Shown: positions 1-6,383, counted from the first letter of the stretch. The stretch: DNA of 10,234 nucleotides from Oscillospiraceae bacterium (GCA_017936205.1 JAGBGB010000036.1:1-10234); one strand, 5' to 3'. Numbers and translations are program-made. Notes: a model not told the origin generated them from the letters alone.

Positions 1-23
1 ATCTTAAGAGACAACCTTTTGGA

Positions 24-929
24 TTATATAAAGCCCTCTACAGACAGATAGCGGGTGCCACTGTCGGGGAGGATGGTGACGATGGTTTTCCCGGCATTTT
101 CAGGTCGCTTTGCCAAGGTCAGAGCCCCACAGAGGGCTGCACCGGAGGAGATTCCTACCAGAAGCCCTTCCTTTTTTGCAAGAAGCTTGGCTGCAGCCAT
201 AGCATCCTCATCACTGACACAGAGCACTTCGTCCAATAATTCACGATCCAGAACCTCAGGGATAAATCCTGCTCCAATGCCTTGGATCCCATGGGAACCG
301 GAAGCCATCCCCGAAAGAACGGCAGAGCTTGCGGGCTCGACCCCAATGACTGATATGGGCTTCTTCTCTTTCAGATATCGCCCTACACCTGTGATGGTGC
401 CGCCGGTGCCGATACCGCATACGAACAGATCCAGCTCCCCATTTAGTGCCTCCCAGATCTCAGGGCCTGTGGTATCATAGTGTGCTTTAGGGTTCGCAGG
501 ATTTTGGAACTGTCCTGCGATCATGGCTTCGGGAATGGAGGCTTGCAGCCGCTCTGCCTCTCGGATCGCTCCTGCCATACCGCCGGGAACCAGAACCACC
601 TCTGCGCCATAGGCTTTCATGAGCTTCACCCGTTCAGCAGACATGGTATCAGGCATCACAATGATGGCTCGGTAGCCACGGAGGGCACACAGAAGGGCTA
701 AGCCGATCCCCGTATTGCCGGAGGTAGGCTCGATGATCACAGAATTCGGGCCGATTTTCCCTTCCCGCTCTGCTTCATCCAGCATGGAGCGAGCCACACG
801 ATCCTTGATAGAGCCTCCGGGATTGAGAAATTCCAATTTCGCCAGAATTCGAGCGGGACTGTCTATATTCCCAAGCTCCAGCAAGGGTGTATCGCCAATC
901 AGCTGTTGTGCGGATGAATAGATCGTCAT
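24..929 (-). CDS. cysK: Cysteine synthase (O-acetylserine sulfhydrylase)
   Basis: A 301-residue PLP enzyme of the cysteine synthase family, which makes L-cysteine from O-acetylserine and sulfide in the cytoplasm. Visible signatures are NPGGSIKDR with the PLP-binding lysine at residue 42, the substrate loop PTSGNTG at 69-75, the phosphate-binding GTGGTITG in the middle of the protein, and PDSGTRYLS near the C-terminus. The length is normal for CysK, and nothing suggests the extra domain of cystathionine beta-synthase. The start is supported by AAGGAG seven bases upstream, lying in the 13-nt gap after selD, so it is almost certainly co-transcribed with selD, yqeB and yqeC. Placement after selenium genes is unusual. 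Family members can use selenide in place of sulfide, so a selenium role is possible but is only inferred. No terminator is visible in the 23 bases left before the window edge. Confidence 0.95.
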   Translation of the reverse strand: MTIYSSAQQLIGDTPLLELGNIDSPARILAKLEFLNPGGSIKDRVARSMLDEAEREGKIGPNSVIIEPTSGNTGIGLALLCALRGYRAIIVMPDTMSAERVKLMKAYGAEVVLVPGGMAGAIREAERLQASIPEAMIAGQFQNPANPKAHYDTTGPEIWEALNGELDLFVCGIGTGGTITGVGRYLKEKKPISVIGVEPASSAVLSGMASGSHGIQGIGAGFIPEVLDRELLDEVLCVSDEDAMAAAKLLAKKEGLLVGISSGAALCGALTLAKRPENAGKTIVTILPDSGTRYLSVEGFI

Positions 930-942
930 AATAATGTCTCCT

Positions 943-1977
943 TCACTTCAAGAAGATCCGCTTGCCGCCCTCGTAGGGTAGGACTCTGCCGATCCGCTGT
1001 GCAGAGGGAACTGCATCCTTGAGAGCTGCTTCCATAGCATCTGCATCCTCAGGATCTACAGCAATTAACAAGCCGCCGGAGGTCTGAGGATCATAAAGCA
1101 TATCCTGCACTGCCAAGGGGGTCTCGCCGGCATCAACAAACTCCTCTGCAAAATTCCGATTCCGATACATTCCCGCCGGTAGAATGCCCCATGTAGCAAA
1201 TTCCAGAGATGCAGGGATCAGATCAATGGCATTTACATAGATCTCTAACTGGGTATCGCTGCCCTGTGCCATTTCCAGTCCGTGGCCCATAAGCCCGAAG
1301 CCGGTCACATCCGTACAGGCATGGACACGATACTGTACCATTACATCACGGGCAGATTTATTCAGGGTGGTCATCAGCTTCTTTGCATATGCGGAGGTCT
1401 CCTCATCCAGCAGCTCTGCCTTCTGAGCGGCAGTCAAGATGCCGATACCCAGAGGCTTGGTCAGGAACAGCACATCCCCTGCCTTGGCCCCGGAATTGGT
1501 CAGCAGCTTTTCCGGGTGAACGAAGCCGGTCACAGCCAGACCATATTTAGGCTCATCGTCGAAAATACTGTGACCACCTGTAATGATCGCACCTGCCTCA
1601 TAGACCTTGTCGTAGCCGCCACGGAGGAGGGCATGAACTGCCTCCTTGGGAAGGCTCTCCGGCACAGCCATAATATTCAGTGCCAGCTTAGGCTCTCCAC
1701 CCATAGCATATACATCGGACAGTGCATTGGTTGCAGCGATCTGACCGAAAATATAAGGATCATCATCAATGGGTGGGAAGAAGTCCACAGTCTGTACCAG
1801 GGCCAGATCCTCAGATACCTTGTAAACAGAGGCATCGTCGGACTTATCGAAGCCTACCAGCAGATTGGGGTCTGTGTGCACCCGAATGTCATCCAGAAGC
1901 TTCGCCAGAGTACCTGCACCGACCTTCGCACCGCAACCGGCACACTTAGCCAATTTGGTCAATTTAATGTCTTCCAT
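943..1977 (-). CDS. selD: Selenide, water dikinase (selenophosphate synthetase)
   Basis: A 344-residue protein that makes selenophosphate from selenide and ATP, the activated selenium donor for selenocysteine, selenouridine and the labile selenium cofactor of some molybdenum hydroxylases. The N-terminal active site reads CAGCGAK: C15 aligns with the essential E. coli Cys17 and K18 with Lys20, while the second, non-essential cysteine is alanine here. The family motifs TVDFF (63-67) and ALSDVYAMGG (85-94) follow. The catalytic residue is an ordinary Cys codon, not UGA, so this SelD is not itself a selenoprotein. The ATG directly follows the yqeB stop codon (TAAATG), with GGAGG eight bases upstream inside yqeB. 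Translational coupling is likely. No selA, selB, selenouridine synthase or tRNA-Sec gene is in the window. Confidence 0.97.
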   Translation of the reverse strand: MEDIKLTKLAKCAGCGAKVGAGTLAKLLDDIRVHTDPNLLVGFDKSDDASVYKVSEDLALVQTVDFFPPIDDDPYIFGQIAATNALSDVYAMGGEPKLALNIMAVPESLPKEAVHALLRGGYDKVYEAGAIITGGHSIFDDEPKYGLAVTGFVHPEKLLTNSGAKAGDVLFLTKPLGIGILTAAQKAELLDEETSAYAKKLMTTLNKSARDVMVQYRVHACTDVTGFGLMGHGLEMAQGSDTQLEIYVNAIDLIPASLEFATWGILPAGMYRNRNFAEEFVDAGETPLAVQDMLYDPQTSGGLLIAVDPEDADAMEAALKDAVPSAQRIGRVLPYEGGKRIFLK

Positions 1978-2766
1978 TTATTTAACCTCCGAATATCGTA
2001 AAATTGCCTCCAACACACCGCCGCCAATGGACAGTGCCTTGTCAGAGACCAGATAGCAATAGGACTTCTCACCTCTGGGATCCACATCACCGGACTTCAT
2101 GCCCTTATGAACGGGGGTTCCGTCTGCAAGGATCCCTCTGAGCATTCCGTCAATTTGGCACAGCATAGGCTCTCCATTGACTGTTCCGGCTACATCTCCC
2201 TGCTTCACATGATCTCCGATCTGCAGAAGCTGACGGAAGATCCCATCCACCGGAGCCCGAAGCACCCGTTCCCCGGCAAAGCCGCCGATCAGCCCGGGAA
2301 TGTTGGTGTTGGGTATAGGAGAACCCTCTGTGATCACACGACCCAAGGTATGACCTCTCATAGTTTCTACCGCTGCGTGGCAATCTACACCAACCGTAAA
2401 GCCCGGACCAACACCAATTACGCAGGGGGCATCCGTGATCTTGGTACCCAAATTCCGTTTGGCTAAAATCGCATCCACAAGTACATCAGGCTTTAATTCC
2501 CCAATACAGCTACACTCCGGGTCAGCTAAGACAGGGATACAGCCCTGTGCAAGGATTTCCTTCGCCTCAGCAACAGATGCTGCAAGCTTCGCAGTTACAT
2601 CCTCCACGGTCATTTCTCCAAATAGGATCGCCTGAGAAAAGCATACTGTCCTGCGAATGGCAGTAGGCTGAGGTAGGTCTGTCATAACGACCTGACATTT
2701 GGCATGGTGTAAACGCAGTGCAATGCCGGAAGCCAGATCTCCGGCTCCACGGATCAGTACAAGCAT
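1978..2766 (-). CDS. yqeB: YqeB, selenium-dependent molybdenum hydroxylase accessory protein
   Basis: A 262-residue protein of the YqeB/EF2563 family, known from comparative genomics to co-occur with an otherwise orphan selD, YqeC and xanthine dehydrogenase-like molybdenum hydroxylases. Its biochemistry is not established. The N-terminus IRGAGDLASGIALRL (5-19) resembles a Rossmann nucleotide-binding turn. Residues about 171-215 (APVDGIF, then IGDHVKQGDVAGTVNGEP) look like a biotinyl/lipoyl-type barrel-sandwich fold, which is inferred from pattern only. I chose the internal ATG at 2766 rather than the longer frame starting at 2799 because it has AAGGAG seven bases upstream and the family starts with the Rossmann segment. 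It overlaps the yqeC end by 13 nt and abuts selD directly, so all are one transcript. Confidence 0.88.
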   Translation of the reverse strand: MLVLIRGAGDLASGIALRLHHAKCQVVMTDLPQPTAIRRTVCFSQAILFGEMTVEDVTAKLAASVAEAKEILAQGCIPVLADPECSCIGELKPDVLVDAILAKRNLGTKITDAPCVIGVGPGFTVGVDCHAAVETMRGHTLGRVITEGSPIPNTNIPGLIGGFAGERVLRAPVDGIFRQLLQIGDHVKQGDVAGTVNGEPMLCQIDGMLRGILADGTPVHKGMKSGDVDPRGEKSYCYLVSDKALSIGGGVLEAILRYSEVK

Positions 2767-3380
2767 AGTATCTCTCCTTCTTTCACAGAGCCGACACAAA
2801 CGGGGCTTGGCAGCAGCTTTGCAAGAGTCTGTGCCTCCTCAGGTGCGGCATCCGCTTGATTGATAAAAACTCGGTTCCCATAATGCTCCTTCTGAAGAGC
2901 CACAGCGACAGCATCAGGAGTTGCAATTTCGGAGCCTGTTAGGGCATAAAATATCTCAGATCGGTGAACGGTCTCCCCAATGGGTCTATTTAAGCCCGAA
3001 GCGCCCACCACAAGGATCACCTGTGTGCAGTTCTCAGGAATCACAGGCTCGTAGCTTGCGTGGGCTTTTAAGGGAAGGTGCTTGGAGCCGTCAGCTTCTA
3101 CCAGAACGAAATCTGCTATTTCTGCAAGCTGATCTATTGTCTGCTGTGGTGTCCCCAACTTCCCGTTGGGACAAGGAGTCCCCACACAGACGATCCCCTG
3201 CACCTGCTGCACACGTTGTACAACAGGAATATGTTCCGGTGGAAAGATCTGAGTAGTGGTACAGAGGATCACAGAGTCTTGAAGCTCCTCCGCTAAGGCA
3301 TAGAGCAGAGAGGTCTTTCCGCCACTGCCGATAATGGCTGTGATCCCTTTGCTGATCCCTAATGCTTCCACAAAGCTCAT
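2754..3380 (-). CDS. yqeC: YqeC, putative selenium-dependent hydroxylase accessory protein
   Basis: A 208-residue P-loop protein of the YqeC family, a phylogenetic marker of the selenium-dependent molybdenum hydroxylase trait. GSGGKTS at 18-24 is a Walker A-like loop, FVLVEADGSKHLPLK at 91-105 is the strongly conserved family motif and probable Walker B region, and NQAD at 174-177 sits where a GTPase-like NKxD would be expected. The exact reaction is unknown. It is the first gene of the operon: AAAGGGG lies about ten bases upstream of the ATG, and a good sigma-A promoter gives a leader of about 25 nt. The divergent ModE-like regulator immediately upstream probably controls it. Confidence 0.88.
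   Translation of the reverse strand: MSFVEALGISKGITAIIGSGGKTSLLYALAEELQDSVILCTTTQIFPPEHIPVVQRVQQVQGIVCVGTPCPNGKLGTPQQTIDQLAEIADFVLVEADGSKHLPLKAHASYEPVIPENCTQVILVVGASGLNRPIGETVHRSEIFYALTGSEIATPDAVAVALQKEHYGNRVFINQADAAPEEAQTLAKLLPSPVCVGSVKEGEILCLY
2774..2779 (-). promoter_or_regulatory. Ribosome binding site deciding the yqeB start
   Basis: AAGGAG read on the minus strand, seven bases before the ATG at 2766. It lies within the 3' end of yqeC and is the reason for choosing the shorter YqeB reading frame. Confidence 0.75.
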
Positions 3381-3397
3381 GATCTACGATCCCCTTT

Positions 3398-3421
3398 CGT
3401 TATACTACAATAAGAATAACA
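3398..3421. promoter_or_regulatory. ModE-box-like inverted repeat over the selenium operon -10/start region
   Basis: GTTATAC at 3399-3405 and GAATAAC at 3414-3420 form an inverted repeat matching at six of seven positions, with an 8-nt gap. Viewed as GTTAT-N12-ATAAC, it closely resembles the E. coli ModE operator as I remember it (GTTAT and ATAAC halves about twelve bases apart). It covers the -10 box (3413-3418) and predicted start site (about 3406) of the yqeC promoter, so a bound protein would block transcription. The proposed ligand is the divergent ModE-like protein. This is an inference from sequence similarity and position. Confidence 0.5.
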
Positions 3422-3441
3422 CATTTTCACCATATCGTCAA
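3413..3441 (-). promoter_or_regulatory. Sigma-A promoter of the yqeC-yqeB-selD-cysK operon
   Basis: On the minus strand, TTGACG (plus positions 3436-3441) is separated by 17 nt from TATTCT (3413-3418). The predicted start site is near 3406, giving a leader of about 25 nt to the yqeC ATG at 3380. The -35 box is the left arm of the palindrome at 3436-3456. Confidence 0.75.
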
Positions 3442-3456
3442 CTGAAAAAGTTGACG
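3436..3456. promoter_or_regulatory. Perfect palindrome shared by two divergent -35 boxes
   Basis: The arms CGTCAACT (3436-3443) and AGTTGACG (3449-3456) are perfect 8-bp inverted repeats around a 5-nt centre, GAAAA. Each arm contains a TTGACG -35 hexamer, one for each of the two divergent promoters. The symmetry suits a dimeric regulator controlling both directions. A simple consequence of two back-to-back -35 boxes is the alternative, but the match extends beyond the hexamers. Confidence 0.6.
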
Positions 3457-3480
3457 GGATCAAGTATTCCGTGGTATACT
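3451..3480 (+). promoter_or_regulatory. Sigma-A promoter of the ModE-like regulator, probably leaderless
   Basis: TTGACG (3451-3456), an 18-nt spacer, then TATACT (3475-3480) preceded by TG in extended -10 position. The -10 box ends six bases before the ATG at 3487, so transcription should begin at or next to the start codon. Confidence 0.75.
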
Positions 3481-3486
3481 GGATAT

Positions 3487-3846
3487 ATGGAACACACATT
3501 CAGACCTGTCGTGTCCGTGCGGATCTTCGGTGAGGAAAAGTGCTTCGGCCCCGGTGTTGCACAGCTATTACGCCGTGTGGAAGAAAAGCACTCCCTCCGA
3601 GCCGCTGCCATTTCGATGGGAATGGCATATTCCAAGGCATGGACCATTATCAAAGCATCCGAGAAGGAGCTTGGCTTCGATCTGCTGGTATCTTCTACAG
3701 GTGGCAAAAACGGAGGAGGTGCAACACTTTCAGAAAAGGCTATGAGCCTACTCGCCGCCTATGAGCAGTACTGCACCGATGTTCGGAGCTACGCACAATC
3801 GGAATTTCAAACTCGTTTTTCCCACATTCTATCCCACACGCCTTAA
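3487..3846 (+). CDS. ModE-like winged-helix transcriptional regulator (DNA-binding domain only)
   Basis: A 119-residue protein matching the N-terminal winged-helix domain of ModE, the molybdate-responsive regulator. RIFGEEKCFGPG (12-23) begins the domain, the helix-turn-helix lies at about 36-61 (SLRAAAISMGMAYSKAW), and the glycine-rich wing TGGKNGGGATL is at 71-81. ModE normally continues into two Mop/TOBE molybdate-binding domains. These are absent, and the frame ends in a clean stop followed by a hairpin, so this is a short family form rather than a visible truncation. It is transcribed away from the selenium-hydroxylase operon and probably regulates it and itself. The frame is open upstream to 3334, but homology begins here. 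No Shine-Dalgarno sequence precedes the ATG and the promoter places the start site on it, so translation is probably leaderless. Confidence 0.85.
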   Translation: MEHTFRPVVSVRIFGEEKCFGPGVAQLLRRVEEKHSLRAAAISMGMAYSKAWTIIKASEKELGFDLLVSSTGGKNGGGATLSEKAMSLLAAYEQYCTDVRSYAQSEFQTRFSHILSHTP

Positions 3847-3854
3847 TATAGCCA

Positions 3855-3888
3855 AGAACCTGCTGCAAGTTTCCTTGCAGCAGGTTCT
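3855..3888. terminator. Hairpin terminator between convergent genes
   Basis: A perfect 15-bp stem (AGAACCTGCTGCAAG at 3855-3869, complement at 3874-3888) with a TTTC loop. It starts eight bases after the regulator stop codon and lies about 31 bases beyond the stop of the convergent secreted-protein gene, so it can serve both. Neither side has a long T run, so it is not a textbook intrinsic terminator. Confidence 0.7.
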
Positions 3889-3919
3889 ATTAGTTAGCTC
3901 TCGAAGAGATCAGAACCGA

Positions 3920-6106
3920 TTAGAAGGGCAGAGTAGCGTAAGGACCACCGAGTCTATACTCGTTAGTATGGTTCTGATATCCCAAGTAATTGGGTGTGTT
4001 AACAGGGTCAGCCGGGAGCCAGCCGGGCTTGTTGGTGGACTTAGTGCCGGGAGCATCGGGGCAGTAAACAGAGGACCATACATGTCCGGTGTTCGAAACA
4101 GCGAACTGGCAGTTCCAGTGCTCATAGCGGCCGGGAACACCCAGTGCACGAGCGCAGGCGTTCATCAGGTGAGCCATGTCGCAGCAGTTACCGGCCTTTG
4201 CATTCCAAGTACCCAGAGCACCCTTCTGCGTGTCATAGTAGTAGCTGTAGGAGATCTTGGCAACCATGTACTCCATGAGGTTGAACATTGCCTCGTAAGT
4301 AGTGCTGGGCTTCTTGAATCCGCCGTGGGTACCGGAGCTGTATGCCATACCTGCCTTAGCTACAGAGATGATAGTAGCATTGGTGGACTGGCAGTTGGTG
4401 GTGGGAACCATGTACTGCTTGTAGGCAGAGAAGTCGTTACCGAAGGAAGCATCACCGGTGCCAATACCCAGATACTCATACCAAGGCTTTACAGCCACGG
4501 TATCGGGGAGCTTGCCGTTCTTTGCATAGTAGTCCAGAACAGTAGCCATGAGGTAAACAACACCGTGGTGCTGCATCTGACCCAGAGAGGTGCTGCAGTA
4601 GTTCGCAGCCTGCCCATTGTTGACCATGAAGTTGTTAGTTCTGGTAGCAATGTCCAGATACTCAGACTTGGCAATGTTGCCTGCCGTCAGGGTTTCCACA
4701 GGGTTCTCAGGCTCTGCATAGGAAGGAACGCTGAGAGAGCCGGTGGTCTGACCCTTGTTCAAGCCATGGATGACCTGACCAGCCAAGTACAGGTACTGTG
4801 CCAGCTTCAGCTTGGTGGTACCAACAGTGATGGTTGCAGGCATATCCTCATTAGTAGCAACATAGTTGATAACATTGGTAGCGGCAATGATCACATTGGT
4901 GTACCAGTCATCGGTCATAGGCTGAGAGGAAGAGGGCTGAGTGGGTTCGGAAGAAGGCTGGGTAGGAGCAGAAGAGGGCTGAGTGGGCGCTGTAGAAGGC
5001 TTAGTGGTTACGGTAGTCTCCTGAACAGTGCCGGACCAGCCGTAGATGGTGGTGTAGTTGGGCAGCGCCTTGTTGTCCTTGTACCAAGCAACAACTCTGG
5101 AGAAGCCGTCCAGCAGGTCATAGTAGTTAACAGGACCAAGATCGCTGCTGGTGCTGTAGTTGGGAGCCTGCTTATTGTTGTCGATCCATGCGATGGTACG
5201 CTTGGACATGTCTACATAGTCAGCCTTGTAGCAAGGACCGGTTCCGGTGCCCTGAGGATTCTCGGGCTCGGCTGCAGTGGGAACACTCAGTTCACCACTG
5301 GTCTGACCATTAGAGAGACCAACGATCACATTCATGACCAGATACAGATACTGTGCAGGGGTAACAGTGATGGGACCAACAGCAATGGAGCCGGGCAGAA
5401 TGTTATTAGCCATGCTGGTCTTAACACTCACAGCAGCTTCCATAACAGCAGCATACCAATCATCGGGCTCGGTGGGAGCAGGCTCAGTGGGAGTAACCTC
5501 GACCTGACCGAAGTGTACGGGGATGAAGGTAACGCTTGCAGGCAGAGCCTTGCCGGTGTGGTAAGCAGCCAGAGCCTCTGCAAACAGATGACCGATGGAG
5601 TAAATGGTGATGCGGCCTTCGTAAACAGAAGTGCCGTCAGTGGGGCGGTTGAAGCTGCTGGGCAGCTTTCCCATTGCGTTGCCGTACTTTGCAACACGCT
5701 CTGCCAGCTCCATATACTGAGCCTTATTCAGGCTGGTGCCCTTGCCGTTCTTCACAGCCTGGGAGCCAACTTCAATATCCTTAAAGGAGATAGCAGTAGT
5801 GTCTGCCTTGCCCTCGCCGAGGGCGACCAGAGCATTGGCACACATGAGGATGTAGTCCTCGGATGCAAGTTCACAATCAGTGAGGTTGAGAGCGGGATAG
5901 GTCACATTGTAGTAAACACCGTCAATGTCCTGATTTCCCTTCTGGATGGCGCCTTCAAAGGCTAATGCAACATCATCTGCCACATCGGCAATGCGTGCAA
6001 TATCCAAAGAAGTCGGTGCTGCAGCAGAAACACTCAGAACGCTGAACATAGAGACCAGCATTGCGAGAGCCAGCAGCATGGATAAAATGCGATGCTTTTT
6101 ATTCAT
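3920..6106 (-). CDS. Secreted protein with pseudomurein-binding-like repeats and a C-terminal transglutaminase/C71-like domain
   Basis: A 728-residue exported protein. Residues 1-29 form a Sec signal peptide (basic start, hydrophobic core, VSA-type cleavage site). Three related units follow, at about 30-200, 216-360 and 399-540. Each carries helix-plus-LPxxVTV segments such as YVATNEDMPATITVG followed by LAQYLYLAGQVI, typical of pseudomurein-binding repeats of methanogens and their phages. Units 2 and 3 share GQT(S/T)G(E/S)LSVP and AEPENP. A Pro/Ser/Thr linker separates them. The C-terminal domain (about 555-728) has GTWNAKAGNCCDMAHL, RYEHWNCQF, GHVW and LPADP, giving a probable triad C641-H675-D700 as in transglutaminase-fold and C71 pseudomurein endopeptidases. 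Six cysteines there could form disulfides. There is no transmembrane anchor or sortase motif. AAGGAGG lies seven bases before the ATG. It could instead act on bacterial wall or protein, since the substrate is unknown. Confidence 0.85.
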   Translation of the reverse strand: MNKKHRILSMLLALAMLVSMFSVLSVSAAAPTSLDIARIADVADDVALAFEGAIQKGNQDIDGVYYNVTYPALNLTDCELASEDYILMCANALVALGEGKADTTAISFKDIEVGSQAVKNGKGTSLNKAQYMELAERVAKYGNAMGKLPSSFNRPTDGTSVYEGRITIYSIGHLFAEALAAYHTGKALPASVTFIPVHFGQVEVTPTEPAPTEPDDWYAAVMEAAVSVKTSMANNILPGSIAVGPITVTPAQYLYLVMNVIVGLSNGQTSGELSVPTAAEPENPQGTGTGPCYKADYVDMSKRTIAWIDNNKQAPNYSTSSDLGPVNYYDLLDGFSRVVAWYKDNKALPNYTTIYGWSGTVQETTVTTKPSTAPTQPSSAPTQPSSEPTQPSSSQPMTDDWYTNVIIAATNVINYVATNEDMPATITVGTTKLKLAQYLYLAGQVIHGLNKGQTTGSLSVPSYAEPENPVETLTAGNIAKSEYLDIATRTNNFMVNNGQAANYCSTSLGQMQHHGVVYLMATVLDYYAKNGKLPDTVAVKPWYEYLGIGTGDASFGNDFSAYKQYMVPTTNCQSTNATIISVAKAGMAYSSGTHGGFKKPSTTYEAMFNLMEYMVAKISYSYYYDTQKGALGTWNAKAGNCCDMAHLMNACARALGVPGRYEHWNCQFAVSNTGHVWSSVYCPDAPGTKSTNKPGWLPADPVNTPNYLGYQNHTNEYRLGGPYATLPF
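4925..4987 (-). repeat. Tandem 21-bp repeat encoding a Pro/Thr/Ser linker
   Basis: Three tandem 21-bp units encode PTQPSS followed by A, E or S (residues 374-394) between binding units 2 and 3 of the secreted protein. Such linkers are typically extended and flexible and space surface-binding modules from one another. The copy number may vary between strains. Confidence 0.8.
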
Positions 6107-6163
6107 GAGATAACCTCCTTCATATTGTACAGTTCAATTTCTCCACCGTACTGTATCAATATA

Positions 6164-6191
6164 ATCATACCAAAAAATCCAATTTTTGCAA
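6164..6191 (-). promoter_or_regulatory. Sigma-A promoter of the secreted transglutaminase-like gene
   Basis: Minus-strand TTGCAA (6186-6191), a 16-nt spacer and TATGAT (6164-6169), with TG in extended -10 position. The predicted start near 6157 gives a leader of about 50 nt carrying AAGGAGG at 6114-6120. This implies the gene is transcribed on its own. Confidence 0.6.
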
Positions 6192-6383
6192 GCATTGTTT
6201 TATTGTCGTTTTGCCTGAAAATTACCTATTCATTTTGGTTCTTTTGTCTATAAAACTTTCATGTTTTTTCATAATTGAATATTATGTTGAATATTTGCCT
6301 GTATATCCATTTATTTATGTAATAAAAGGAAATATAGCCATCGATCGCACACGGAGCCCCGTTTCCAATGTTGTTATTTAAGC

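Noticed and set aside
1918..1944. A possible selenocysteine codon in selD, as in some self-selenylated SelD proteins
   Set aside because: The active-site codon for residue 15 encodes cysteine, and no in-frame UGA is present in the gene.
1282..2001. A 239-codon plus-strand open frame
   Set aside because: It is antisense to selD, with no ribosome binding site and no family resemblance.
2767..2799. An N-terminal extension of YqeB from 2799
   Set aside because: The ATG at 2766 has a strong ribosome binding site, and the family begins with the Rossmann-like segment. The extension is just the yqeC 3' end read in another frame.
3334..3486. An N-terminal extension of the ModE-like regulator from 3334
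   Set aside because: It would cross the promoter and overlap the start of yqeC, and the extra residues show no resemblance to ModE. The predicted transcription start is at 3487.
4925..4987. Tandem 21-bp repeats as a possible CRISPR or mobile element
   Set aside because: They are in frame within the secreted protein, encode a Pro/Thr/Ser linker, and have no spacers or flanking element structure.
3761..5965. A 734-codon plus-strand open frame
   Set aside because: It lies almost entirely antisense to the secreted-protein gene, begins inside the regulator gene, reads through the terminator hairpin, lacks a ribosome binding site and encodes no recognisable motif. The minus-strand gene has a signal peptide, domains and a promoter.
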